Shown: one piece after another, positions 6,269 through 13,348 of the stretch | Layout of the letters: every line of letters starts with the position of its first letter | Position numbering within the stretch: the first letter of the stretch is position 1 | Assembly (NCBI GenBank): GCA_900753095.1 | Contig: CAADXT010000157.1 | Span: forward strand, 1 to 25,155 | Direction: 5' to 3' | DNA length: 25,155 nt | Origin: Eggerthellaceae bacterium | GTDB lineage: Bacteria; Actinomycetota; Coriobacteriia; Coriobacteriales; Eggerthellaceae | Position numbers and translations under genes: made by a program | Notes under the pieces: model-generated | What the model saw: the letters and a program-made list of their open reading frames with translations, nothing else | Database searches by the model: none | What the model was told of the DNA's origin: nothing

Positions 6269-8317
6269 ATGGCACGACGCAGTTCTAAGGCACGCAGGCG
6301 CCCTAAGGCGAAGCCCCAGGGAATCCTTGAGCTCAATGCGCAAGGATTCGGCTTCGTCAAAACCGCAGAAGGGGAGTTCTTCATTCCCGCTTCGAAAGTA
6401 AACGGCGCTTTCCCGGGCGACTTGGTTGAGGTGTCTCGTCTTTCGGGGCAATCGCCCGATAGGCATTATGCCGATGCGGCGCGAAAGCCTTCCGCTCGTG
6501 TTGCCAGGGTCATCATGCGTGCGCGCGATACCCTGATCGGCCGATATGAGGTTGCCGAGCCTTTCGGCGTGGTGGTGCCCGAAGACCCTTCGGTGCCATG
6601 CGATATCTTCACGTTGCGAAGCGATGCGCCGCAGGTAAACGACGGCGATTTGGTTGAGGTGCGCATCGTTGAGTTTCCCACGCGCAACTCTGCCGCAACC
6701 GGCACGGTGGTTCGTGTTCTAGGGTCGGAATCCGACTCGGACATCGCCATCGACTTGATTATCGCGGAGCATCAATTCGAAACGGAGTTTTTGCCCGCCG
6801 CCTTGGAGGAGGCCGAGCGCTGCTCGCTTGATGCTGTGCTGGCGACGGTTCAGGGCTATCGCGACCTGCGCGATGAGTTCATCTTCACCATCGACCCCGT
6901 TGATGCGCGAGATTTCGACGATGCGGTCTCTTTGGAACGCAAAGGCAGCAACGTGGTCCTTGGCGTGCATATCGCAGATGTCTCGCGTTTCGTTCCCTTC
7001 AACTCTTCACTCGACATGGACGCGCGCCGCCGGGCGACCTCGGTATACCTGGTGGATCGGGTTCTTCCTATGCTTCCCGAGCGTTTGAGCAATGGGCTGT
7101 GCTCCCTGGTTCCCGAAGAGGATCGTTGCACGATATCTGTCAAAGCGGAGATTACCCCAAGCGGTTCCGTTTCCTCGTACGAGGTGTTTCCCTCGGTTAT
7201 CCGCTCCAAAGCTCGTTTATCCTATGAGCAGGCCCAAGCGATTCTTTCCGCTGCGAACAGAGCGCTGCCTCTTGCGGAAACCAAGGCGGCGCTTACAGGG
7301 TGCGAGACACCGCATGGTTCCCTTCCTCTTTCCGATGAGGCGATTTCCCTGCTTTCCGATCGCATTCCCCAGTTGGACAAGCTTGCAAAGTCGCTTTTTG
7401 CCCGTAGGAAGAAAGACGGGTGCATGGATTTCGACAGGGTAGAGGCGAAGGCAAGGCTCGATGGGGAAGGCCGTCCTCAGGAAATCGTGTATCGCCGCCG
7501 CACTGCCGCCACCGAGCTCATCGAGGAAGCCATGATCTTGGCGAACAGCCTCGTTGCCCAGTGGCTTACCGAAAGAGGCTTGCCTTGCGTATACCGCGTG
7601 CATGATGCTCCCGACGGCGATGCCCTTCATGCGCTGTACGAAGTGTTGCAGGAGTCGCCCCTTTTCTCCGATGTCAACAAGCGCTTGTTCTGCTCTGGAG
7701 AACCGCATACCTTGCAGGATGTGTTGGCGCGGGTGAAGGGGATGCCCCAGCAAGAGCTCGTGAATGCGCTCTTGCTGCGCGCAATGAAGCGCGCGGTGTA
7801 CCGTACCGAGTTAAGCGAGCACTACGGTTTGGCGCTGCAGACGTACTGCCATTTCACCAGCCCTATCCGCCGTTATCCGGACCTTTTGGTACATCGAATG
7901 CTCAAAGAGGCCTTTTTCGGACATAGTGCAACCTACGAAGCTCAGCGCAATTCGCTTTCGTGGATGGCGGAGCACTCGTCTCATATGGAGCGCGAAGCCG
8001 AAAAGGCGGCGCGTCAATCGCAGCTTACGAAGATCATCGAATACCTGGAGCAGTTCATTGGACAGTCGTTTACGGGTATCGTTTCCTCCGTGTCCTCGTT
8101 TGGGCTTATGGTTCGCCTTGAATGCACGGCAACGGGTTCGCTTTCTGTTGAGGATCTTGGGGAAGAGTATTTCTCCTACGATGCGGAGCGTCAGATGCTC
8201 GTGGGCACTTCGACGGGCATGCGCTATCGCCTTGGCCAAACGGTTGATGTGGTTCTGGTTTCGGCAAAGCCGCGCGAGCGCCGTATGCGTTTCAAGCTTG
8301 CATCCGATTTTGCATAG
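6269..8317 (+). CDS. rnr: Ribonuclease R (RNB-family 3'-5' exoribonuclease)
   Basis: RNase R degrades structured RNA from the 3' end and works with tmRNA-SmpB on stalled messages. The 682-aa product starts with a cold-shock/OB domain (GFGFVKTAEGEFFIPASKVNGAFPGD is spread over about 25-50). The RNB catalytic core follows, with DPVDARDFDDA at 209-219 supplying the metal-binding Asp residues. HFTSPIRRYPDL lies towards the end of the core. A C-terminal S1 domain (from about 590, GQSFTGIVSSVSSFGLMVRL) and a short basic tail complete it. ATG 6269 follows AGGAAG closely and lies 9 nt after the protease stop, so the two are probably co-transcribed. It lies two genes upstream of smpB, a recurrent neighbourhood. 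Confidence 0.95.
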   Translation: MARRSSKARRRPKAKPQGILELNAQGFGFVKTAEGEFFIPASKVNGAFPGDLVEVSRLSGQSPDRHYADAARKPSARVARVIMRARDTLIGRYEVAEPFGVVVPEDPSVPCDIFTLRSDAPQVNDGDLVEVRIVEFPTRNSAATGTVVRVLGSESDSDIAIDLIIAEHQFETEFLPAALEEAERCSLDAVLATVQGYRDLRDEFIFTIDPVDARDFDDAVSLERKGSNVVLGVHIADVSRFVPFNSSLDMDARRRATSVYLVDRVLPMLPERLSNGLCSLVPEEDRCTISVKAEITPSGSVSSYEVFPSVIRSKARLSYEQAQAILSAANRALPLAETKAALTGCETPHGSLPLSDEAISLLSDRIPQLDKLAKSLFARRKKDGCMDFDRVEAKARLDGEGRPQEIVYRRRTAATELIEEAMILANSLVAQWLTERGLPCVYRVHDAPDGDALHALYEVLQESPLFSDVNKRLFCSGEPHTLQDVLARVKGMPQQELVNALLLRAMKRAVYRTELSEHYGLALQTYCHFTSPIRRYPDLLVHRMLKEAFFGHSATYEAQRNSLSWMAEHSSHMEREAEKAARQSQLTKIIEYLEQFIGQSFTGIVSSVSSFGLMVRLECTATGSLSVEDLGEEYFSYDAERQMLVGTSTGMRYRLGQTVDVVLVSAKPRERRMRFKLASDFA

Positions 8318-8333
8318 CGTTGAAAAGGGGCTC

Positions 8334-8364
8334 TTCGAGGTCATCGGCGGCGGCGCGGTATAAT
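8334..8364 (+). promoter_or_regulatory. Possible promoter before the M42 peptidase gene
   Basis: A perfect -10 hexamer TATAAT lies at 8359-8364 in the 105-nt gap after rnr. The -35 side is weak: TTCGAG at 8334-8339 with a 19-nt spacer is the best I see. Transcription would start near 8371, about 50 nt before the ATG at 8423. The -10 match is seen; promoter activity is inferred. Confidence 0.45.
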
Positions 8365-8422
8365 CAACTCATTGTTCAGTTCGTTTGATGCTCAGACATC
8401 TTTGGAAGATCGTAGGTTCACG

Positions 8423-9493
8423 ATGGCAAAACTTGTCGACAAACCGTATTTGAAGCGTTTGCTCGAAACACCCTCCGTTACCGGTACCGAATCCCAGGTG
8501 GCGCAGCTTGTTCGTGAGCGATTGGCCGATTGCGCCGATGTGGTGGAAACCGATGTGATGGGTTCGGTGCATGCGCGCTTGCAAGGCAGCGGTGCGGCGC
8601 CTTCCGTCATGATCGCTGCGCATATGGACGAAGTGGGGCTTATGGTGAAGGGCATCGATTCCCAGGGCTTCCTCCATGTGGTTCCCGTTGGGGGCGTTGA
8701 TGCTGCCATTCTTCCAGGGCTGCGCGTTGACGTCCATACGCAGGATGGCGTGCTTAGGGGCGTTGTCGGCCGTAAGCCAATCCATCTGATTGAGTCTGAA
8801 GAGTGTACCAAAGTCACTCCCATCAGCGGACTTTTCATCGATCTGGGCCTTTCTCCTCGCAGGGTGCGCGAGGCGGTTCGCGTTGGCGACGTTATAACGT
8901 ACGGGGTTGGGTTCGAGAAGTACGGTAAGGGCATGGCGGTTTCGCGGGCGTTCGACGACAAGGCGGGCGTGTACGTTATCACGCGCGTTATGGAAGAGCT
9001 TAAGCGCGCTGAAGGTGCGCCGGGCGATTATATTTGCGCAGCAACCGTTCAGGAGGAAATCGGCTCACGTGGTGCCACCACTTCGGCATTCAGGGTTCAG
9101 CCCGATGTTGCCATTGCTCTCGATGTGACGCATGCCACTGATTATCCAGGCATTGATACCAACAAGTACGGTTCCGTTTCCTGTGGTGGCGGCCCCGTTA
9201 TTGCTCGCGGTCCGAACATCAACCCGGTCGTTTTCGAGCGTTTGATTGCGGCAGCAGAAGCCGAGGGGATCAAGGTTCAGTTCGAGGCTGAGCCAAGCGA
9301 CTCGGGGACCGATGCCTCCGAGATGCAAGTCCAGCGCGGTGGATGCGCTACAGGCTTGGTGTCGATCCCACTTCGCTACATGCACACGCCTACTGAAGTG
9401 GTGAAGCTTTCCGATATCGAGGACACTGTTCTGCTCCTTAAGCGTTTTATCCTCGATCTTGATGAAGACGTATCCTTCGTTCCAGGAATGTAA
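8423..9493 (+). CDS. M42-family metallo-aminopeptidase
   Basis: M42 enzymes are cytosolic two-metal aminopeptidases that assemble into large tetrahedral shells and trim peptides; some relatives are annotated as glutamyl aminopeptidase or endoglucanase. The 356-aa product shows the metal and catalytic pattern: AAHMDEVGLMV (first His/Asp), SRAFDDKAG (bridging Asp), VQEEIGSRGA (catalytic Glu pair), LDVTHATDYPG and IPLRYMHTPTEVV (last His). ATG 8423 is used, with a TAGGT site just upstream and homologue starts near KPYLKRLLETPSVTG. An upstream TTG at 8372 lies too close to the predicted transcription start. The substrate cannot be told from sequence. smpB follows 2 nt after the stop, so the two are transcribed together. 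Confidence 0.9.
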   Translation: MAKLVDKPYLKRLLETPSVTGTESQVAQLVRERLADCADVVETDVMGSVHARLQGSGAAPSVMIAAHMDEVGLMVKGIDSQGFLHVVPVGGVDAAILPGLRVDVHTQDGVLRGVVGRKPIHLIESEECTKVTPISGLFIDLGLSPRRVREAVRVGDVITYGVGFEKYGKGMAVSRAFDDKAGVYVITRVMEELKRAEGAPGDYICAATVQEEIGSRGATTSAFRVQPDVAIALDVTHATDYPGIDTNKYGSVSCGGGPVIARGPNINPVVFERLIAAAEAEGIKVQFEAEPSDSGTDASEMQVQRGGCATGLVSIPLRYMHTPTEVVKLSDIEDTVLLLKRFILDLDEDVSFVPGM

Positions 9494-9495
9494 GA

Positions 9496-9966
9496 ATGCC
9501 AAAAAAAGAGACTACTAAGGTAATCGCAAAAAACCGTCGTGCTTTCCACGACTATGAAATACTTCAGACCTACGAGGCGGGCATCGTGCTCACGGGCACA
9601 GAGGTGTGCTCGCTGCGCGAGAACAACTGCCAGCTTACCGATTGCTTTGCCCTTATTCGCAAAGGCGAGGTGTGGGTTAACAACCTGCATATCTCCCCGT
9701 ACAGCCATGGCAACTTGTGCAACCCCGATCCCGACCGTAAGCGCAAGCTCCTTCTTCATCGCAACGAGATTCGCGATTTGGAGCGCAAGACGCAGGAAAA
9801 GGGCATGGCATTGGTGCCAGTCAAGATCTATTTTGATCGCAACTCCCGCGTGAAGGTGGAATTGGCCGTTGCGCGTGGTAAAAAGCTATACGATAAGCGC
9901 GCCTCGATGGCTGAGCGCGATTCGAAGCGTGAGATCGAGCGCGCAATGAAGCAACGATATCGTTAG
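9496..9966 (+). CDS. smpB: SsrA-binding protein SmpB
   Basis: SmpB binds the tRNA-like part of tmRNA and delivers it to stalled ribosomes for trans-translation. The 156-aa product matches the family throughout: NRRAFHDYEILQTYEAGIVL, TGTEVCSLRENNCQLTD, NNLHISPYSHGN, the RKRKLLLHRNEI stretch, and a basic C-terminal tail ending EIERAMKQRYR that inserts into the mRNA channel. The start is ATG 9496, with AGGA at 9484-9487. The opening codons include a run of seven A residues. The tmRNA gene often follows smpB, but I found no tmRNA-like sequence in the downstream gap, so it must be encoded elsewhere. Confidence 0.96.
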   Translation: MPKKETTKVIAKNRRAFHDYEILQTYEAGIVLTGTEVCSLRENNCQLTDCFALIRKGEVWVNNLHISPYSHGNLCNPDPDRKRKLLLHRNEIRDLERKTQEKGMALVPVKIYFDRNSRVKVELAVARGKKLYDKRASMAERDSKREIERAMKQRYR

Positions 9967-9974
9967 GAGCCGTT

Positions 9975-10376
9975 GTGAACGAAGATGTTTACAAGATGAT
10001 CGACACCCTGCATGCACGCCTTGACGATGTGCGTGCTGCTGTTGATGGCTTGGAGTCCGAGGCACCTGATTTTGCCAAGCGCTTAGACAAGGTGGATGAT
10101 TCCCTGTATCTTATCCAGCTTGCTATCGAGAAGTTCGAGGGCAGCGAAAGCGAAGGGGGCGCCACTGAAAGCTCTAAACCCGACAGCGCAGAAGGGCAGA
10201 GCGAAGAGGGCGGTTCTTCTTCGGGGGAAGAGAAGGGAATTCTCTCGGACGAGATGAAGGACAACCTCAAGGATGCCGGCAAGACTATGGCCGGCATCTA
10301 CCGCGATGGCAAGGAAGTGGTAAGCGAGCTTTCCGGCACCATGAATGAGATCAAGGGACTGTTTAAATTTAAGTGA
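9975..10376 (+). CDS. Small acidic protein of unknown function downstream of smpB
   Basis: I do not recognise a family. The 133-aa product has a helical, coiled-coil-like N-terminus (about 1-55, MNEDVYKMIDTLHARLDDVR onward). A low-complexity acidic linker rich in Ser, Glu and Gly spans about 56-90. An amphipathic C-terminus (about 91-133) ends in basic and hydrophobic residues (IKGLFKFK). It has no signal peptide, membrane segment or cysteine. GTG 9975 is well supported by AGGAG at 9965-9969, which overlaps the smpB stop, so it is probably co-expressed with smpB. The shape suggests a scaffold or membrane-surface-associated protein, but that is a guess. Codon use resembles the neighbours and gives no sign of recent transfer. 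Confidence 0.8.
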   Translation: MNEDVYKMIDTLHARLDDVRAAVDGLESEAPDFAKRLDKVDDSLYLIQLAIEKFEGSESEGGATESSKPDSAEGQSEEGGSSSGEEKGILSDEMKDNLKDAGKTMAGIYRDGKEVVSELSGTMNEIKGLFKFK

Positions 10377-10393
10377 TCTGCTGATCGCTTAAA
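10368..10393. other. Hairpin at the end of the smpB operon
   Basis: TTTAAGTGATC (10368-10378) pairs with GATCGCTTAAA (10383-10393), an 11-bp stem with one G-T pair and a TGCT loop. It spans the stop codon of the preceding gene. No T-run follows, so it may be a non-canonical terminator, an mRNA 3' stabiliser or a protein-binding palindrome. Confidence 0.5.
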
Positions 10394-10661
10394 CGTTCGC
10401 TTGAGGCGCAATGACGTTTCGCGACTTTGGCGGTTCATTTAGGTTATGTTTGGTCGGGGCAGCGTGAAGGCTGATTTGGCTCTGCTCAGTAGAGCTGCGT
10501 GGAACCAAACTGCTCAGGCGCATTGTTTGGCAGCTAGCTTACCAGAGGTATGTTGGCCCAGGTTAGCTGCCCTTATTTGAGCCGCACTCGCTAATTTGCT
10601 GACTTTAGCTCATAGTCAAGGTTGTGCGGTTGGCACTTTGCTTTATCGAATCAATTCTCTC

Positions 10662-10676
10662 TTAGGTTAGACCTAA
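10662..10676. repeat. Perfect inverted repeat TTAGGT-tag-ACCTAA
   Basis: This 15-bp palindrome with a 3-bp centre is operator-like. It lies beyond the rpmB terminator and is not clearly inside a promoter. TATAAA at 10688-10693 is nearby, but I see no good -35 at the right distance. Confidence 0.4.
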
Positions 10677-10706
10677 ACGGAAAATCCTATAAACAGGTAT
10701 AACCAG

Positions 10707-10731
10707 AAAAAGCCACCCAAATGGGTGGCTT
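10707..10731 (-). terminator. Intrinsic terminator of rpmB
   Basis: The 8-bp stem AGCCACCC/GGGTGGCT (10711-10718 and 10723-10730) has a 4-nt loop. Read on the - strand it is followed by TTTTTC (10705-10710), the expected U-tract. It lies 43 nt beyond the rpmB stop. On the + strand the stem is followed by A residues, so it serves the leftward transcript. Confidence 0.85.
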
Positions 10732-10773
10732 AAAAAGTTGAGAAGCAAATGCCCTCGGTAACAGGGTTGAACG

Positions 10774-10962
10774 CTAAGCGCGCTCGACCTTACCAGCCTT
10801 CATGCACTTGGTGCATACGTTGGCGCGCTTTACCTTACCGTCAACCTTGATGGTGATCTTCTGGATGTTAGGACGGAAGGTGCGGTTGCTTACGCGATGA
10901 GAGTGGCTGATGCTACGACCAGCAACGGGTGCCTTACCGCAGATATCGCATACTTTGGACAT
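10774..10962 (-). CDS. rpmB: 50S ribosomal protein L28 (zinc-binding form)
   Basis: L28 is a small protein of the large ribosomal subunit. The 62-aa product shows the family pattern (KVCDICGKAPVAGRSISHSH, RTFRPNIQ, VKRANVCTKCMKAGKV). Two CxxC pairs (Cys5/Cys8 and Cys52/Cys55) mark the zinc-binding version. It is the only gene on the - strand here. A GGAG ribosome binding site lies about 10 nt before the ATG, and the gene has its own promoter and terminator. Divergence from asp23-fakA matches the rpmB/yloU-yloV layout of Bacillus. In many bacteria the zinc form of L28 is kept under zinc sufficiency and replaced by a Cys-free paralogue when zinc is short; no paralogue is present here. Confidence 0.96.
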   Translation of the reverse strand: MSKVCDICGKAPVAGRSISHSHRVSNRTFRPNIQKITIKVDGKVKRANVCTKCMKAGKVERA

Positions 10963-10984
10963 TCTTGATCAACTCCATTTACTT

Positions 10985-10998
10985 CGTATTTTGATACG
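10985..10998 (-). promoter_or_regulatory. Small hairpin in the rpmB leader
   Basis: CGTAT-tttg-ATACG forms a perfect 5-bp stem in the rpmB 5' leader, upstream of its ribosome binding site. It is short and could be chance. A role in leader control of L28 synthesis is conceivable but unsupported. Confidence 0.25.
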
Positions 10999-11031
10999 GC
11001 TGAAAACCGCTGATTTCCAAATAGCCCGAAC

Positions 11032-11060
11032 ACTATACCACAGCGTCGAACTTCAGCCAA
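11032..11060 (-). promoter_or_regulatory. Promoter of rpmB
   Basis: On the - strand, TTGGCT (11055-11060) and TATAGT (11032-11037) are separated by exactly 17 nt, a good vegetative-sigma match. Transcription would start near 11025, leaving a leader of about 60 nt. The -35 overlaps a perfect hairpin with a GAAA loop (CCAAGA/TCTTGG, 11057-11072), which might be a binding site. Confidence 0.6.
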
Positions 11061-11210
11061 GAGAAATCTTGGACCTTTGGCGATCAAGCAGCAAGGATAC
11101 CACGCATAGGGCCGATTCCCCCGCAGAAATGCTTTTTGCAGAGGAAAAATAGGCAGTTACTTCGACAAACTAAGGATTTTTGTGCGTTCGGTGCGCAAGG
11201 CCTCTCCTAG

Positions 11211-11247
11211 CTTCAACCTCAGCTCCATCAGCTATACTTGTTAGCTG
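11211..11247 (+). promoter_or_regulatory. Possible asp23-fakA promoter with overlapping inverted repeat
   Basis: TATACT (11233-11238) resembles a -10 element; CTTCAA (11211-11216) is a weak -35 with a 16-nt spacer. The inverted repeat CAGCT (11229-11233) / AGCTG (11243-11247) brackets the -10, a position typical of repressor operators. Both assignments are inferred. Confidence 0.35.
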
Positions 11248-11303
11248 GTCATTCGTCATTGGGCGCCGCTCATGTGGCAAAGCGTCTATGAAAGGATAGA
11301 TAA

Positions 11304-11648
11304 ATGGGTAACGAAATCGCAGGAGACCTTATCGTTTCTGAAGATGTCATCGCTGATATTGCTGGCCACGCAGCCTTGGAATGCTATGGCGTTGTAGGCA
11401 TGGCGCCCCCGAACGCTGCCGATGGGCTGGCGAAGATTCTTCCGCAGTCTCGTCTTCGCAGGGGCATCGTTGTTTCCTCCGACGAAGAGGGCACCACGGT
11501 AAGCCTCTACGTTATCTTGGAGCACGGCGTGAACATCAATGCAGTATCCACTAACCTTGCCGAGCAGGTAACGTTTGCCCTGAAAGAATTCGTGCGCACT
11601 CCGCTTAAGGGCGTTGAGGTTCACGTTCAGGGAATTAAAGTTCGCTAA
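11304..11648 (+). CDS. Asp23/Gls24-family protein (YloU-like)
   Basis: The 114-aa product belongs to the Asp23 (DUF322) family. It shows the pattern GDLIVSEDVIADIAGHAALECYGVVGMA near the start and a conserved C-terminal half (VSLYVILEHGVNINAVSTNLAEQV). Members are small cytoplasmic proteins, some membrane-associated and induced by envelope stress; the biochemical role is unknown. ATG 11304 has AAAGGA at 11291-11296. As in Bacillus and Staphylococcus relatives, it sits directly before a fakA-type gene, 47 nt away, which suggests a shared function in lipid or envelope homeostasis. No membrane segment is visible. Confidence 0.9.
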   Translation: MGNEIAGDLIVSEDVIADIAGHAALECYGVVGMAPPNAADGLAKILPQSRLRRGIVVSSDEEGTTVSLYVILEHGVNINAVSTNLAEQVTFALKEFVRTPLKGVEVHVQGIKVR

Positions 11649-11695
11649 GGCGCGCCGCGCAGGTGGATAGGTCATTAGAGGAGTACAACTTTACT

Positions 11696-13324
11696 ATGAG
11701 CAATTACACATCTAACGACATCGTCAATGCTATTGCTGCTGCAGCCAAGGCATTGGAAGCTCGTAAAGATGAAATCAACCGTCTGAACGTTTTCCCTGTT
11801 CCTGATGGTGATACTGGCACCAACATGTCCCTTACCTTGGCCATGGTGGTGGAAAATCTGGCAAAGCTTCCCATCGGTGCTTCCGGCGAAGATCGTCGTC
11901 GCGCCATCACCACGGGCGCCTTGATGGGCGCACGCGGCAACTCGGGCGTTATCACGTCGCAGATCATGCGCGGCCTGTGCGAGGGCATTGCCGACCACGA
12001 AGATTTCGATCTGGTTGCGGTGGACGATGCTTTTGCTCGTGCGGTAGAGGTTGCGTTCAATGCGGTTCGCAAGCCGGTTGAGGGCACCATCCTCACTGTT
12101 TTGCGCGATACCGCCGCTGCTGCTCATAAGGCCCGCAAGAAGAAGATGGAGCTTGACGAGGGCCTGCAGTTCATCGTGGGCGAGGCATATGCTTCCGTTC
12201 AGCGTACGCCTGAGCTTCTTCCCGTGCTGAAGGAAAACGGCGTGGTCGATGCTGGCGGCTTCGGCATCGCCATCTTCTTCGATTCGTTCGTTGCCTCCCT
12301 TACCGGCCGCGCAGAGGCGATGGTCGACGAGCTCGCCTTCGCCCGTACCGCGGCACCCAAGGTCGAGATCGAGCAGATCAACGACTGGGAAGGCTCCAAG
12401 TACAAGTACTGCAACGAGTTCCTGGTCAACTCCGAGACGCTCGACCCCGAGGAAGCTCTCGACTTCCTGCAGACCATGGGCGATTGCGAGCTGTGCGTAG
12501 GCAGCACGCCGAAGTTCAAGGTGCATGTTCACTCCAACACGCCCGACAAGGTTCTGGCGTACTTCTTGGAGCGCGGCGAGATCTTCGAAGTGTTCATTCA
12601 CAACATGAAGCTCCAGAGCGAAGAGCGCACCGAAAAGCTCGAGGCAGAGCAGGTTGCCGCCCACAAGGCTATCGGCTTTGTGGCTGTTGCCGCCGGTTCT
12701 GGCAACGCGGCGATCCTCGAGAGCCTCGGCGTAGATTACGTGGTTTCGGGCGGGCAGACCATGAACCCCTCCACCAAGGAGCTTCTTGATGCCGTAAACG
12801 CCGTTAACGCCGACTCGGTGATCATCCTTCCCAACAACAGCAACATCATCATGGCATCGCAGTCGTGCGCTCAGGTTTCCGATAAGCCCTGCGCTGTGGT
12901 TACCACCAAGAGCGTTCCCGAAGCTTTCTCCGCGTTGTTCGCGTTTGACGAGGATGCTTCGCTAGAGGAAAACGTCGAAGCCATGACCGAAGCATGCGAA
13001 GACGTGAAAACAGGCGAGATCACCCGTGCAATCAAGGATTCGAAGGACGTTCACGGCAATCCCATTCACGATGGCGACGTAATCGGCATTGCCGATGGCG
13101 AGCTTGAAGTTGTTTCCGACTCCATCGAAGATGCGACCATTCGCGTTCTTCAGGTTATGGAGGCGGAAGACGCCGATACGCTTACCATCCTTGCTGGCGA
13201 AGATTACTCCGATGAAGAGTTCGAGGCTCTTCTGTCTCGTATCGAGGAAGAGTTTGAGGACTTGGAGATCGATTCCCATCGTGGCGAGCAGCCGCTGTAC
13301 CCAATTGTTCTTTCCGTTGAATAA
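11696..13324 (+). CDS. fakA: Fatty acid kinase catalytic subunit FakA (DAK2/DhaL-domain protein)
   Basis: FakA phosphorylates fatty acids held by a FakB (DegV-family) carrier, giving acyl-phosphate for phospholipid synthesis. The 542-aa product opens with a DhaL-type nucleotide domain (about 1-205) containing NVFPVPDGDTGTNMSLTL, the Mg-ATP motif, and GALMGARGNSGVITSQIMRG. A middle domain and a C-terminal FakA-specific domain (about 310-542) follow. ATG 11696 is preferred, with AGAGGAG at 11677-11683; a GTG at 11663 would add 11 residues but lacks a good site. The acyl-phosphate it makes is the same intermediate produced by PlsX, encoded downstream in this cluster, although no fakB is in the window. 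Confidence 0.92.
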   Translation: MSNYTSNDIVNAIAAAAKALEARKDEINRLNVFPVPDGDTGTNMSLTLAMVVENLAKLPIGASGEDRRRAITTGALMGARGNSGVITSQIMRGLCEGIADHEDFDLVAVDDAFARAVEVAFNAVRKPVEGTILTVLRDTAAAAHKARKKKMELDEGLQFIVGEAYASVQRTPELLPVLKENGVVDAGGFGIAIFFDSFVASLTGRAEAMVDELAFARTAAPKVEIEQINDWEGSKYKYCNEFLVNSETLDPEEALDFLQTMGDCELCVGSTPKFKVHVHSNTPDKVLAYFLERGEIFEVFIHNMKLQSEERTEKLEAEQVAAHKAIGFVAVAAGSGNAAILESLGVDYVVSGGQTMNPSTKELLDAVNAVNADSVIILPNNSNIIMASQSCAQVSDKPCAVVTTKSVPEAFSALFAFDEDASLEENVEAMTEACEDVKTGEITRAIKDSKDVHGNPIHDGDVIGIADGELEVVSDSIEDATIRVLQVMEAEDADTLTILAGEDYSDEEFEALLSRIEEEFEDLEIDSHRGEQPLYPIVLSVE

Positions 13325-13348
13325 CGCTTTGCAATAGGTGCAACCTGC

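Larger units (their letters stand above)
10377..10773. other. 397-nt intergenic region with several inverted repeats; no gene recognised
   Basis: No convincing ORF lies here, and the stretch is more AT-rich than its surroundings. It contains several possible stems. GTTTGGT (10448-10454) can pair with ACCAAAC (10504-10510), while CCAAAC (10505-10510) can instead pair with GTTTGG (10525-10530). GGCAGCTA (10529-10536) pairs with TAGCTGCC (10564-10571) and extends to about 12 bp with wobble pairs. AGCCGCAC (10580-10587) pairs with GTGCGGTT (10624-10631). GGGCAGC (10457-10463) can also pair with GCTGCCC (10566-10572), giving a competing long-range closure. The region could encode a small RNA on either strand, or be a decayed element. 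I see no T-loop, RNase P, 6S or tmRNA signature. Confidence 0.45.
10963..11303. other. 341-nt divergent intergenic region between rpmB and asp23
   Basis: It holds the rpmB leader and promoter on the left and the putative asp23 promoter on the right. Between about 11075 and 11205 I see no gene, RNA or repeat I can support. A three-codon mini-ORF (ATG AAA GGA TAG, 11288-11299) overlaps the asp23 ribosome binding site; this may be chance. Confidence 0.5.

Noticed and set aside
9501..9507. Seven-A run in smpB as a slippage or phase-variation site
   Set aside because: It is short, encodes the usual Lys-rich SmpB start, and no alternative frame is usable.
10711..10730. Terminator for the smpB operon on the + strand
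   Set aside because: On the + strand the stem is followed by TAAAAA, not a T-run; the U-tract is present only for the leftward rpmB transcript.
10377..10773. tmRNA (ssrA) expected downstream of smpB
   Set aside because: I looked on both strands for the tRNA-like end (GGTTCGA-type T-loop with a CCA end) and the tag reading frame, and found neither.
11288..11299. Regulatory three-codon upstream ORF at the asp23 ribosome binding site
   Set aside because: ATG AAA GGA TAG has no ribosome binding site of its own and can easily arise by chance in an AAAGGA context.
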